Source: Microlunatus panaciterrae
GTDB lineage: Bacteria > Actinomycetota > Actinomycetes > Propionibacteriales > Propionibacteriaceae
DNA: 64,000 nucleotides
Direction: 5' to 3'
Assembly: GCF_016907535.1 (NCBI RefSeq)
Contig: NZ_JAFBCF010000001.1
Span: 372,001 to 436,000, forward strand
This document shows, piece by piece, positions 44,486-52,702 of the stretch. The translations under genes and the position numbers were made by a program. The stretch's first letter is position 1. Each line of letters begins with the position of its first letter. The notes below the pieces were generated by a model. The model saw only the letters and a program-made list of their open reading frames with translations, was not told the origin of the DNA and searched no databases.

Positions 44486-45583
44486 TCAGTCGACGGTGAC
44501 CTCGGCGCCCTTCTGGGCCGACGCATAGCAGGCGTCCACGACGACGGAGCGGGACAGGCCCATCTCGCCGCGGTGCTGCTCCCAGTCACCGGAGCGGACC
44601 AGGACCAGGAAGTCCTGCACCGCCTCGGTATGGCCGCCACTGGCTGGGATGTCGGGCTGCAGCTCTGCCGGCACACCCGCAACCTCGGTCCAGACGTCCA
44701 GCTTGGTGTAGGTGGCGGGAGCGCCGCCGAGCTCGAGCGTCGCACCACCCTCGGAGCCGTAGACGTTGACGTAGATCAGGTCATGCGGGATCCAGCTCGC
44801 CCAGCTGGTCTCCAGCAGCAGAGTGCTGCCGGTGTCCAGGCGCATGAAGGCCGTGGACAGATCCTCCACCTCGAAGTCGACCGCTCCGCTGCCGCCGGAC
44901 TTGGCACCGGCCAGCCCACCGGCGCCGCCGCGGCCACGCGGGCCGAACTCGGCGTAGGTCGCCGCACTGACGGTCGTCACCCGCGGCTCGTTCAGCAGAT
45001 GCATGGCCATGTCCAGCATGTGCACGCCGATGTCCATCATCGGTCCGCCACCGGCGGTGGCCATCTTGGTGAACCAACTGCCGAGCCCCGGGATGCCGGA
45101 GCGTCGGAGCCAGCCGGCCTTGGCGTAGTAGATGTTGCCCAGGATGCCCTGGTCGATGATCTTCTTCAGCGCCTTCACCTGACCGCCGCGACGGTGGTTG
45201 AAGAGCACGTCCAGCACCCGGTCGTTCGCACGGGCGGCGTCGACCATGGCCCTGGCCACGTCGGCGTTCTCAGCCATCGGCTTCTCCGACAACACATGTA
45301 CGCCGGCGTTCAGCGCGGCGATGGCCATCGGTCCGTGCAGGGCGGTCGGCGTGCAGATGCTGACCACGTCAAGGTCACCCTCGGCCAACAGCTGCTCCCA
45401 GTCGGCGAACCGGAGCTCTGCGCCGTAGCGGTCACCGAGCAGCTCCAGCCGGTCCGGCTCCATCCCGGCGAGACCGACGATCTCGACATCGTCGGCGGTC
45501 GAGTAGCCGATCAGGTGCTGCTCGCCAGCCCAACCGACACCGATCACGCCGGCCCGGATCTTGCGGTCGGTCGACTCAGACAT
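44486..45583 (-). CDS. Gfo/Idh/MocA-family NAD(P)-dependent oxidoreductase (paired with ThuA)
   Basis: A 365-residue sugar dehydrogenase. The Rossmann motif is GVIGVGWAGEQHLIGYS, the catalytic lysine is in LSEKPMAENADVARAMV, and the C-terminal beta domain has GGGPMMDIGVHMLDMAMHLL with the catalytic His/Asp. It overlaps the ThuA-domain gene by eight bases, an arrangement like the trehalose-utilisation thuAB pair, in which sugars are oxidised to 3-keto derivatives. A CCGAARCGYTTCGG-like site precedes the operon. Confidence 0.85.
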   Translation of the reverse strand: MSESTDRKIRAGVIGVGWAGEQHLIGYSTADDVEIVGLAGMEPDRLELLGDRYGAELRFADWEQLLAEGDLDVVSICTPTALHGPMAIAALNAGVHVLSEKPMAENADVARAMVDAARANDRVLDVLFNHRRGGQVKALKKIIDQGILGNIYYAKAGWLRRSGIPGLGSWFTKMATAGGGPMMDIGVHMLDMAMHLLNEPRVTTVSAATYAEFGPRGRGGAGGLAGAKSGGSGAVDFEVEDLSTAFMRLDTGSTLLLETSWASWIPHDLIYVNVYGSEGGATLELGGAPATYTKLDVWTEVAGVPAELQPDIPASGGHTEAVQDFLVLVRSGDWEQHRGEMGLSRSVVVDACYASAQKGAEVTVD

Positions 45584-46358
45584 CTGCGCTCTCCTTCTGC
45601 TTCAGCTCGGCCGCGAAGAACGGCTCGGGCTGGTTGCGTACCGCCGGCGGCTGGAAGTCGGCGCTGGCTGCCGGTGCGGCCCACTCGACCGCGTTCGCCA
45701 GCACCCGCTTGATGTCGGGGTGGTGATAGACCGGATAGTCCTGGTCGCCCGGCGAGAAGTAGAACACCTTGCCCTTGCCGCGTCGGTAGCAGACGCCGGA
45801 GCGGAAGACCTCGCCGCCGGTGAACGTCGAGAGGAAGACCAGCTCATCGGGCTCGGGGATGTCGAAGAACTCCCCGTACATCTCCTGCTCGTCGATGACG
45901 ATGGGCTGCGGGACGCCCTGAGCGATCGGGTGTGACGGCGAGACTGTCCAGACCAGCTCGGTGTCGCGCGAGTTCCGCCACGACAGCGAGCAGGAGGTGG
46001 CCATCAGCTTGATGAAAATCTTGCTGAAGTGCGCCGAGTGCAGCGCCAGCAGCCCCATCCCGCCCAGCACCCGCTGGTGCACCCGATCGACGACGGCGTC
46101 GTCGACCGTGTCATGGGCCATGTGGCCCCACCAGGTCAGCACATCGGTGTTCTCCAGCACCTCCTCAGTGAGCCCGTGGTCGGGCTCCTGGTGGGTGGCG
46201 GTGCGCACTTCGACGGCATCACCCAGCAGTTCTTTGATGCCTGCGGCGACAGCGCCGTGCATGCCCTCGGGATAGCGCTCGGCCATGGCCGCGCGGTCCC
46301 GCTCGGAGTTTTCGTGGTGGTTTTCGCCCCATACGGTGACGCGAATCGGAGAGTTCAC
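45576..46358 (-). CDS. ThuA-domain protein
   Basis: A 260-residue ThuA/class-I-glutamine-amidotransferase-like protein: IRVTVWGENHHENSERD, TDVLTWWGHMAHD, GLLALHSAHFSKIF and GKVFYFSPGDQDYPVYHHPDIKRVLANAVEW. ThuA-fold proteins accompany Gfo/Idh dehydrogenases in sugar catabolism; their exact reaction is still debated. GTG 46358 is chosen because homology starts there. An operator-like site at 46371-46385 lies 12 bases upstream, so the leader would be very short or the site internal to the promoter. Confidence 0.85.
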   Translation of the reverse strand: MNSPIRVTVWGENHHENSERDRAAMAERYPEGMHGAVAAGIKELLGDAVEVRTATHQEPDHGLTEEVLENTDVLTWWGHMAHDTVDDAVVDRVHQRVLGGMGLLALHSAHFSKIFIKLMATSCSLSWRNSRDTELVWTVSPSHPIAQGVPQPIVIDEQEMYGEFFDIPEPDELVFLSTFTGGEVFRSGVCYRRGKGKVFYFSPGDQDYPVYHHPDIKRVLANAVEWAAPAASADFQPPAVRNQPEPFFAAELKQKESADV

Positions 46359-46370
46359 ATGCCTAGTCTG

Positions 46371-46385
46371 CCGAAACGCTTCTGG
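46371..46385 (-). promoter_or_regulatory. LacI-type operator-like site before ThuA-Gfo/Idh
   Basis: Minus strand CCAGAAGCGTTTCGG, identical to the CCGAAGCGTTTCGG-type sites at 52620, 59193 and 61700 except for one changed or inserted base in one half-site. It lies in the 47-base gap between the divergent ThuA and FUSC starts. Confidence 0.6.
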
Positions 46386-46405
46386 GCGAATGTACGGGGG
46401 GCGGG

Positions 46406-47554
46406 ATGATGGTGGCCATGGACTCCGGGCGGTTCTCCCTCGAGCAGATGAAGTTGCGCGCATTCGACCTGACCGAGCGCACTGCCAGGGCCGGACGCGA
46501 CACCGCGCATCGCCGGGTGCAGCGCTGGCGGTCGCGGATTTTCATGATCACCCAGTGCGCAGTCACGGCCGGGCTGGCCTGGTGGCTGGCCCAGACAGTC
46601 ATCGGACACCGGCTGCCGTTCTTCGCCCCGGTGGCAGCGATCATCTGCCTGGGCTTCACCTTCGGTCAGCGCCTCCGTCGCGGGATCGAGGTCGCGATCG
46701 GGGTGGCCGTCGGGGTCTTCATCGGCGACGTGTTCGTCACGTACTTCGGCACCGGGGTGTGGCAGATCATCGTCGTCTGCCTGCTCGCCATGTCGATCGC
46801 CTCGCTGGTCGGCGCCGGCAACCTGACCATCATTCAGGCGGGTGTGCAGTCCATCATCATCATCACCCTGGTGCCTGACCCCAACCAGGCCTTCGGTCGC
46901 TGGCTGGATGCGGTGATCGGCTGTGCACTCGCCATGTTGGTGGCGACCATCGCCCCCAGTGCCCCGGTGCGCCGGCCACGGCTGCTGGCTGCCGGGTTCC
47001 TGCTGGAGATGGCCGCAACGCTGAGGGCGGTCGACCAGGCGCTGCGGGAGGGCGACCGGGACGCAGGTGACGCCGTGCTGGAGCAGGCCCGCCGCGGGCA
47101 GGACCAGATCGTCGAGCTGGACGAGGCCGTCTCCGAGGGCCTGGCTGTCGTGCGCTTCTCCCCGTTCCGACGGGGCCAGCTGCCGGCCGTCCAGGGCTAC
47201 GCCGACCTGCTGGCACCACTGGACCGGGGCAACCGCAACCTTCGGGTGCTGGCGCGACGCTGCGCCATCGCCCTCTGGCGCGGTGAGACCGTGCCGCTCG
47301 CCTATCTGGTGCTGCTCACCTCGGTGGCCGAGGTGGTGGATTTCATGGCCGGCGAGCTGTACGAACGGCGGCTGCCCGTGGCCGCCCGCGACCGGCTCAC
47401 CGCTCTCGGCCGGGAAAGCTCTCGGCTCAAGCTGGCCGAGTCGCTGTCGGCGATCGTCATCCTGGCCCAGGTCAGGTCACTGCTGTGTGACCTGCTGGAA
47501 CTGACCGGGCTCACCTACGCCGAGGCGCGCGAGGCGATCCCGGAGATGGACTAG
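46406..47554 (+). CDS. FUSC-family (aromatic-acid-exporter-like) membrane protein
   Basis: A 382-residue protein with an N-terminal basic amphipathic stretch, about six membrane helices (TQCAVTAGLAWWLAQTVIG, PFFAPVAAIICLGFTFGQRLRRGIEVAIGVAVGVFIGD) and a long cytoplasmic helical C-terminus. The FGQRLRRGIEVAIG-type motif is characteristic of FUSC/ArAE transporters thought to export aromatic or other organic acids. Its stop codon TAG lies within the CTAG target site of the IS481 element; the coding sequence is complete. Confidence 0.75.
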   Translation: MMVAMDSGRFSLEQMKLRAFDLTERTARAGRDTAHRRVQRWRSRIFMITQCAVTAGLAWWLAQTVIGHRLPFFAPVAAIICLGFTFGQRLRRGIEVAIGVAVGVFIGDVFVTYFGTGVWQIIVVCLLAMSIASLVGAGNLTIIQAGVQSIIIITLVPDPNQAFGRWLDAVIGCALAMLVATIAPSAPVRRPRLLAAGFLLEMAATLRAVDQALREGDRDAGDAVLEQARRGQDQIVELDEAVSEGLAVVRFSPFRRGQLPAVQGYADLLAPLDRGNRNLRVLARRCAIALWRGETVPLAYLVLLTSVAEVVDFMAGELYERRLPVAARDRLTALGRESSRLKLAESLSAIVILAQVRSLLCDLLELTGLTYAEAREAIPEMD

Positions 47555-48546
47555 TTGTGATGTCCAGCGAGGTTGGTCAGCCGGGTGACTGGCGGCTTGC
47601 CTCCGATGGCGGAGTGGGCTCGGTGATGATTGTAGAAGTGGAGCCAGCCGGGCAGGGCGGTGTTGCGTTGCTCGGTTGATTCATAGAACCGGGCGTAGGC
47701 CCACCCGTCGGCCAGTGTGCGGTGGAACCGCTCGATCTTTCCGTTGGTCTGCGGCCGGTAGGGACGTGTGCGCTTGTGGGTGATGCCAAGCTCGGCGCAG
47801 GCGTCGCGCCAGGCGTGGGACCTGTAGGCCGATCCGTTGTCGGACAGCACACGCTCGACGGTGACACCGTGGTCTGTGAACCATGCCGCGGCACGATGGA
47901 GAACCTCGATCGCCGTCGCTGCCTTCTCGTCGGCACAGATCTCGGCGTAGGCCATCCGGGAGTGGTCATCGATGACGGTATGCACGTATGCGGTGCCGAT
48001 CAGCGGGCCACGCACTGGGCCTCTTCGCCGCTGGGTGTCGGTTGCAGCGCGGTTGCGATCTCCTTGCTGCTTGCCGAGGTAGCGCCATCCACCACCATCG
48101 GGAATGTTGCCGAACTTGGTGACGTCGACGTGGATCAGCGAGCCGGGGTGTGGGTGTTCGTATCGGCGCAGCGGCTCGCCTGTGACCCGGTCGATATGGC
48201 AGAGCCGGTTGATCCGACAACGCACCAGTACGGCGTGCACGGTGGAGGCCTGCATCCCAAGCCGGCCGGCGATCTGGACCGGGCCGAGCCGGTGCCGCCA
48301 CCGAAGCCGCACGATCCGCCGGACCACGTCCGGCGTGGTCTTTGTCGGGCTCGAATGTGGCCGCGAGCTGCGGTCGACCATCCCGGCAGCACCTTCGCTC
48401 CGATAGCGGTCGGCCCACTTCTTCGCTGTGCGAGGCGCGACCATGAACATCTTCGCAGCGGCGGCGAAGGTCCAGCCGCGGTCGACGACGAGTTCGGCGA
48501 GCCGTAAACGGGCGCGGGGGGTGAGGGCAGCGTTAGCGTGGGACAC
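47551..48546 (-). CDS. IS481-family DDE transposase
   Basis: A 331-residue transposase. An N-terminal helix-turn-helix (RLRLAELVVDRGWTFAAAAKMFMVAPRTAKKW, in two stretches) binds the ends; the rve-type catalytic domain has Asp141 (LIHVDVTKF), Asp236 (VLSDNGSAY) and Glu272 (NGKIERFHRTL). The reading frame runs through the terminal repeat, and the TAG stop is supplied by the duplicated CTAG target outside the element, so the protein's C-terminus depends on insertion at CTAG. Confidence 0.95.
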   Translation of the reverse strand: MSHANAALTPRARLRLAELVVDRGWTFAAAAKMFMVAPRTAKKWADRYRSEGAAGMVDRSSRPHSSPTKTTPDVVRRIVRLRWRHRLGPVQIAGRLGMQASTVHAVLVRCRINRLCHIDRVTGEPLRRYEHPHPGSLIHVDVTKFGNIPDGGGWRYLGKQQGDRNRAATDTQRRRGPVRGPLIGTAYVHTVIDDHSRMAYAEICADEKAATAIEVLHRAAAWFTDHGVTVERVLSDNGSAYRSHAWRDACAELGITHKRTRPYRPQTNGKIERFHRTLADGWAYARFYESTEQRNTALPGWLHFYNHHRAHSAIGGKPPVTRLTNLAGHHN

Positions 48547-48666
48547 GAGGGCCTCCGGTCAGCGAAGCGGTGAACTAGACAGCTCCACTTCACAACCGGA
48601 GGCCTTCGTCTGTCAGGCAGGCTCACCGATCCCCGGCGATACAACCTCCCTGGACATCACAACTAG
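47551..48666. mobile_element. IS481-family insertion sequence with CTAG target duplication
   Basis: The element proper is 47555-48662 (1108 bp). Its ends are inverted repeats TTGTGATGTCCAGCGAGGTTG and, from the right, TTGTGATGTCCAGGGAGGTTG (20 of 21 matching). It is flanked by direct repeats CTAG (47551-47554 and 48663-48666), the target known for IS481. One intact transposase gene fills it. The fresh-looking ends and intact gene suggest a recent, possibly active insertion. Confidence 0.93.
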
Positions 48667-50132
48667 TCGATCCGCTCCAGCTCGACCGCCAGACAGTGCG
48701 CGTAGGCGGTCGGACGCTTCTCCGGCAGCGTGGCCACCAGGACGCCACCCGCCTGCTCGAACTCCACCGGACCGGCCCCGAGCAACCGCACCGAGGTGAC
48801 GCGATCCGCCGGCGTCAGCGTCCGGATGATGGCCCGACCATCGTCTGGCCAGCGCATCTGGAAGGCGTACAGGGTGTTGCCCTTGCGGGTGAACCGGAAG
48901 TCGTCACTGGTCCAGGCGACCGCGTCCTCGACGAAGCCCTCGATCCGCACCCCGCTGCGCCCCTCGCCGGAGACCCGGAACGGGCGGGTGCCATAGATGC
49001 CCTCGCCGCAGATCGCGGTCCAGGCGGCCAGCTCGTCGAGGAGGTACAGGCACTCCTGGTCCAGGGTGCCGTCCGGCCGCTGCGGCAGGTTGAGCAGCAG
49101 GTTCCCGTTCTTCGCCACGATGTCGATGAGCATCTCGATGACGTGGCCGGGGGTCTTGTAGACGTCGCGGACGTTGTAGAACCAGTCACCTACCGAGGTG
49201 TCGGTCTGCCAGGGCTCCGGCTTGATGTCGGGCTCCTGGCTGCGCTCGATGTCGAGGATGCCGACCGAGTAGACCTCGGGGTTGCGGTCCTTCTGGTTGT
49301 AGACGGCCTGGTTGACGCCACCGTGCCGCGCAGCGCTGGTGTTGTAGAGATGCGCCACGGCCTCCAGGCCGGCGGCGTAGCCGTGCTCGCCGAACGGCAG
49401 CGGCCCGTCGGAGTAGAGCAGGTCGGGCTGGTAGCGGTCGATGACCTCCTTCATCACCGCCAGCCAGTGCTGGTGCCAGCGCTCGTTCGCCGTGTACCAG
49501 GGCTCGATCGGAAATCCCTCGGCCCGGGGGTCGTAGTGCTCCTGGTTGGCCAGATAGAGATCCTCGAACGCGGGGTCATTGCCGTCGTATGGCACTCCGG
49601 CGTACGGTCCCTGCCGGTCGCTGCCCTTGTTGTAGCGCCACCAGCTGAAGGTGGCACCGAGATGCTCGGTCAGGCCGAACGGCAGCCCGCGGCTGTCCGC
49701 GGCGGCCTTCCAGAGACCGGTGATGTCCTTGCCCGGGCCCATCTGCACCGAGTTCCAGCTGTGCAGGGCCGAGTCGTAGTTGAAAAAGTTGTCATGATGC
49801 ATGGCCTGACCGACGAAGTACCGGGCGCCGGCTGCAACGAACCGGTCCATCAGGTCCTCGGCGTCGAACTGCTCGGCCTTCCACAGCTTGACCAGGTCCT
49901 TGTAGCCGACCGCCGACGGGTGGCCGTACGTCCGGAGATGGTGCCGGTACTGGTCGGTGCCCTCGCAGTAGAGGTGCCGGGCGTACCAGTCTCCGAACAT
50001 CGGCACCGACTGGGCACCCCAGTGCGACCAGATCCCGAACTTGGCATCACGGAACCAGGCCGGGCAGCTGAACTCGCGCAGCGACTCGAAGCTGGGGCGG
50101 AACGGACCTTCGGCGACTGCTGGCTGCACCAT
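48663..50132 (-). CDS. Alpha-L-fucosidase, glycoside hydrolase family 29
   Basis: A 489-residue retaining fucosidase-like enzyme. WFRDAKFGIWSHWGAQSVP and RYFVGQAMHHDNFFNYDS are family signatures; the nucleophile is Asp242 in DLLYSDGPLPFGE, and GNLLLNLPQRPDGTLD closes the barrel. A C-terminal beta domain follows. No signal peptide is seen, so it is cytoplasmic. Its TAG stop lies in the right-hand CTAG copy of the IS target duplication; before insertion it overlapped the FUSC stop. Confidence 0.85.
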   Translation of the reverse strand: MVQPAVAEGPFRPSFESLREFSCPAWFRDAKFGIWSHWGAQSVPMFGDWYARHLYCEGTDQYRHHLRTYGHPSAVGYKDLVKLWKAEQFDAEDLMDRFVAAGARYFVGQAMHHDNFFNYDSALHSWNSVQMGPGKDITGLWKAAADSRGLPFGLTEHLGATFSWWRYNKGSDRQGPYAGVPYDGNDPAFEDLYLANQEHYDPRAEGFPIEPWYTANERWHQHWLAVMKEVIDRYQPDLLYSDGPLPFGEHGYAAGLEAVAHLYNTSAARHGGVNQAVYNQKDRNPEVYSVGILDIERSQEPDIKPEPWQTDTSVGDWFYNVRDVYKTPGHVIEMLIDIVAKNGNLLLNLPQRPDGTLDQECLYLLDELAAWTAICGEGIYGTRPFRVSGEGRSGVRIEGFVEDAVAWTSDDFRFTRKGNTLYAFQMRWPDDGRAIIRTLTPADRVTSVRLLGAGPVEFEQAGGVLVATLPEKRPTAYAHCLAVELERID

Positions 50133-50219
50133 GAGTGTCGGTGTCCTCTCGGGCGTGGGGGTGGTCGGCGCCTCGAGTCTTTCCTTTCCGGCAACCCAGC
50201 GTCAAGACTTCGAGGGGAT

Positions 50220-50234
50220 ATTCATTGGATGAAT
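50220..50234. promoter_or_regulatory. Candidate operator upstream of the fucosidase
   Basis: ATTCAT-TGG-ATGAAT is a perfect 6-bp dyad with a 3-base centre, 88 bases upstream of the fucosidase start in a 262-base gap before the tRNA gene. It is AT-rich against a GC-rich background. It may mark the fucosidase promoter. Confidence 0.3.
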
Positions 50235-50394
50235 GCTGACCGATCCCCCAGTGTCGAATGGCTGGCGCCACGATGCGCGGCGAAAGATCGAATCTATACC
50301 TCCCCAGAGAGACTCGCCGTGGACCGCCCCGCCGGCTTCCCGCGGCCCCGATTTGGCTTCTGCGAAACCCTGACGTAGAGTCTGGTTCTGCCGA

Positions 50395-50468
50395 CGCGGG
50401 GTGGAGCAGCTCGGTAGCTCGCTGGGCTCATAACCCAGAGGTCACAGGTTCAAATCCTGTCCCCGCTA
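50395..50468 (+). tRNA. Initiator tRNA-fMet (anticodon CAT)
   Basis: A complete cloverleaf: acceptor CGCGGGG with CCCCGCT, leaving the C1-T72 mismatch required of initiator tRNA; D arm GAGCAGCTCGGTAGCTC; anticodon arm CTGGGCTCATAACCCAG with the three G:C pairs and CAT anticodon; T arm ACAGGTTCAAATCCTGT. The gene ends at the discriminator A; CCA is not encoded (CAA follows). Confidence 0.96.
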
Positions 50469-50474
50469 CAAGAG

Positions 50475-50509
50475 AAGGTCCAGGTCAGACGCTGTCTGAC
50501 CTGGACCTT
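50475..50509 (+). terminator. Strong intrinsic terminator after tRNA-fMet
   Basis: AAGGTCCAGGTCAGAC (50475-50490) and GTCTGACCTGGACCTT (50494-50509) form a perfect 16-bp stem with a GCT loop, followed by TGCTTTT. One of the few hairpins here with a U-rich tail. Confidence 0.92.
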
Positions 50510-50605
50510 TGCTTTTCGGGCCACCAGTGACCTCGCACGAGGGCTCGTCCAGCGCTTCACCCGGCGCATCGCCGTTGCTCCCACCGCTCGTTGTCATAAG
50601 GTGCG

Positions 50606-51304
50606 GTGGTGAGCAACACGACCGTTCAGGGGGATCCGCGTCGCGCCACCCTGGTCCGGCGCATCCGGTTCCTCGTACTGTTCACGATCACCTACAACGT
50701 CATCGAGGCGGTTGTTGCGCTGCTGGCTGGAAGGTCCGCGTCATCGAGCGCGCTGCTCGGTTTCGGGCTCGACTCCGTGATCGAGGTGTCCTCGGCGCTG
50801 GCAGTGGCCTGGCAGTTCTCCCGGGATGATCATGAAGCCAGGGAGCGGACGACCCTGCGCGTCATCTCCTTCGCATTCTTCGCATTGGCTGCGTTCGTCG
50901 CGTTCGAAGCCCTCCGAAGCATTCTGACCGGAGAACCCGCCGAGCACTCGACGGTCGGCATTGCGCTGGCCGCGGTCAGCCTGATGGTCATGCCGACCGT
51001 CTCGTACCTGCAGCGCAGAACCGGAAAGGAGCTGGGATCCAGTTCGGCTGTGGCGGACTCGAAGCAGACGTTGCTCTGCACCTACATGTCCGGCGCATTG
51101 CTGGTGGGCCTGCTGCTCAACAGTGCAGTCGGCTGGTGGTGGGCCGATCCCTTCGCCGGACTGGCGATCGCCGGCCTGGCCGTTCGGGAGGGCATCGAGG
51201 CATGGAAAGGCGAGAGCTGCTGCTCAGCCGAGGCGTTGTTCGAACGCGGTGATGATGAGGCCGGGGCCGAGTCACAGCCCTGCGGCCCAGACTGCAACTG
51301 CTGA
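50606..51304 (+). CDS. Cation-diffusion-facilitator-like transporter with cysteine-rich tail
   Basis: A 232-residue protein with about five membrane helices: FTITYNVIEAVVALLAG, LLGFGLDSVIEVSSALAVAW (acidic metal site GLDSVIE), SLMVMPTVSYLQRRTGKELGS (in part) and LADSKQTLLC-like SSAVADSKQTLLCTYMSG (second site). The last 35 residues carry CC (in GESCCSAEA) and CGPDCNC, a likely cytosolic metal-binding tail in place of the usual CDF domain. Probably exports a soft divalent metal. GTG 50606 or 50609 could be the start. Confidence 0.78.
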   Translation: MVSNTTVQGDPRRATLVRRIRFLVLFTITYNVIEAVVALLAGRSASSSALLGFGLDSVIEVSSALAVAWQFSRDDHEARERTTLRVISFAFFALAAFVAFEALRSILTGEPAEHSTVGIALAAVSLMVMPTVSYLQRRTGKELGSSSAVADSKQTLLCTYMSGALLVGLLLNSAVGWWWADPFAGLAIAGLAVREGIEAWKGESCCSAEALFERGDDEAGAESQPCGPDCNC

Positions 51305-51308
51305 CTCC

Positions 51309-51394
51309 TGCAAGAGATCGACCATTCGTTCCCGGTCCTTCGCGGCGCTGCGCCTAAGGGCGGGAACGCGCCCGCGACGAATGGTCGATTCCTG
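51309..51394. repeat. Inverted-repeat element B (TGCAAGAAATCGACCA family)
   Basis: The left arm TGCAAGAGATCGACCATTCG begins at 51309 and the right arm ACGAATGGTCGATTCCTG ends at 51394; 13 bases (ATCGACCATTCGT) are exactly inverted. Inside, CGTTCCCG (51327-51334) and CGGGAACG (51361-51368) give a second stem. It starts five bases after the CDF stop and may double as its terminator. Related to element A at 43242-43330. Confidence 0.65.
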
Positions 51395-51491
51395 TCACCC
51401 CGACCCCCTCAGGACCGGCGAGAGTCGGGACCAACGTCCGTAGCGGAGCGAAGGGCAGCCGCTGGACGATGGGACAGGACCGACGAGAAGG

Positions 51492-52529
51492 GTGGGTGCA
51501 ACTGTGGATGTCGAATCCATGATCCAGACGGCGGTGGCGCTGGTCGCCCCGGGCAAGGGCATCCTGGCAGCGGACGAGAGCACACCGACGATGGCCAAGC
51601 GTCTTGCCGGGATCGGGGTGGAGTCGACCGAGCCACGACGCCGCGCCTACCGCGAGATCCTGTTCACGACCGCGGGGATCGGTGAGTTCATCAGCGGCGT
51701 GATCCTCTTCGACGAGACGATCCGCCAGCGCACGTCGGACGGCACGCCGTTCGCCGAGGTGCTGCAGAGCCAGGGGGTGATCCCGGGCATCAAGGTGGAC
51801 GGCGGCACGAAGGCGCTGGCCGGGTTCCCGGACGAGGTGGTCACCGAGGGGCTGGACGGACTGCGGGCGCGGCTGGAGGAGTACGCCGCCCTTGGCGCCC
51901 GGTTCGCCAAATGGCGCGCCGTCATCAAGATCGGGGACGCGCGTCCGACCACCTTCTGTGTCGAGGCGAACGCCCATGCCCTGGCGCGCTACGCCGCCCT
52001 CTCTCAGGAGGCCGGCCTGACGCCCATTGTCGAGCCCGAGGTGCTGATGGATGGCACCCACACCCTCGAGCGGTGCGCCGAGGTGACCGAGGCGACCCTG
52101 CGCGCCGTGTACGACCAGCTCAGCCGCCACCGGGTGATCCTAGAGGCGAGCCTGCTCAAGCCGAACATGGTGCTGTCAGGCAAGGACTGCCCCATCCAGG
52201 CGACGACCGACGAGGTCGCCGACGCGACGATCACCGTGATGCGGCGGACCGTGCCTACGGCGGTGCCGGGGATGGTCTTCCTGTCCGGCGGCCAGTCCGA
52301 CGAGCAGGCCACCGCGAACCTGGACGCCCTCAACCGGCGGACACCGCAGCCGTGGGAGCTGAGCTTCTCCTTCGGCCGCGCGCTCCAGGCCCCCGTGCTG
52401 CACGCCTGGGCCGGGGACGAGGCCAACCGCGACTCCGCCCAAGCCGCCCTACTCCACCGCGCCCGACTCAACGGCGCGGCCCGGCATGGGACGTACAGCG
52501 CCGAGATGGAACACCTGGTGTCGCACTAG
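51492..52529 (+). CDS. Class I fructose-bisphosphate aldolase
   Basis: A 345-residue Schiff-base aldolase. APGKGILAADES near the N-terminus, the second lysine in KWRAVIKIG, the Schiff-base lysine in ILEASLLKPNMVLSG, and FLSGGQSDEQAT are all class I hallmarks. GTG 51492 is listed; GTG 51504 is an alternative. Actinobacteria usually depend on class II aldolases, so this may be a second, catabolic copy feeding the sugar locus that follows. Its stop is 90 bases before a LacI-type site. Confidence 0.9.
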   Translation: MGATVDVESMIQTAVALVAPGKGILAADESTPTMAKRLAGIGVESTEPRRRAYREILFTTAGIGEFISGVILFDETIRQRTSDGTPFAEVLQSQGVIPGIKVDGGTKALAGFPDEVVTEGLDGLRARLEEYAALGARFAKWRAVIKIGDARPTTFCVEANAHALARYAALSQEAGLTPIVEPEVLMDGTHTLERCAEVTEATLRAVYDQLSRHRVILEASLLKPNMVLSGKDCPIQATTDEVADATITVMRRTVPTAVPGMVFLSGGQSDEQATANLDALNRRTPQPWELSFSFGRALQAPVLHAWAGDEANRDSAQAALLHRARLNGAARHGTYSAEMEHLVSH

Positions 52530-52619
52530 ACCCGGGTGAAAGGCCGGTCCCCTGGAGCGGCCAGGTGCTGCCGGCCGGTGCTTGCCCTCGCCGCTGCGCC
52601 TCGGTAGAGTCCCAGCGAG

Positions 52620-52633
52620 CCGAAGCGTTTCGG
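52620..52633. promoter_or_regulatory. LacI-type operator before the two coupled Gfo/Idh genes
   Basis: CCGAAGCGTTTCGG, flanked by G and C to give a 16-bp near-palindrome centred on CG, lies 69 bases upstream of the oxidoreductase GTG (52703). It matches the sites at 59193 and 61700. Confidence 0.75.
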
Positions 52634-52702
52634 CTTGGGTGTCGGGGCCGGGCATGCTCCGATCAGTGCGAGCAGTCGGCCCGGCCAGGGAGGGATCGGT
52701 CA

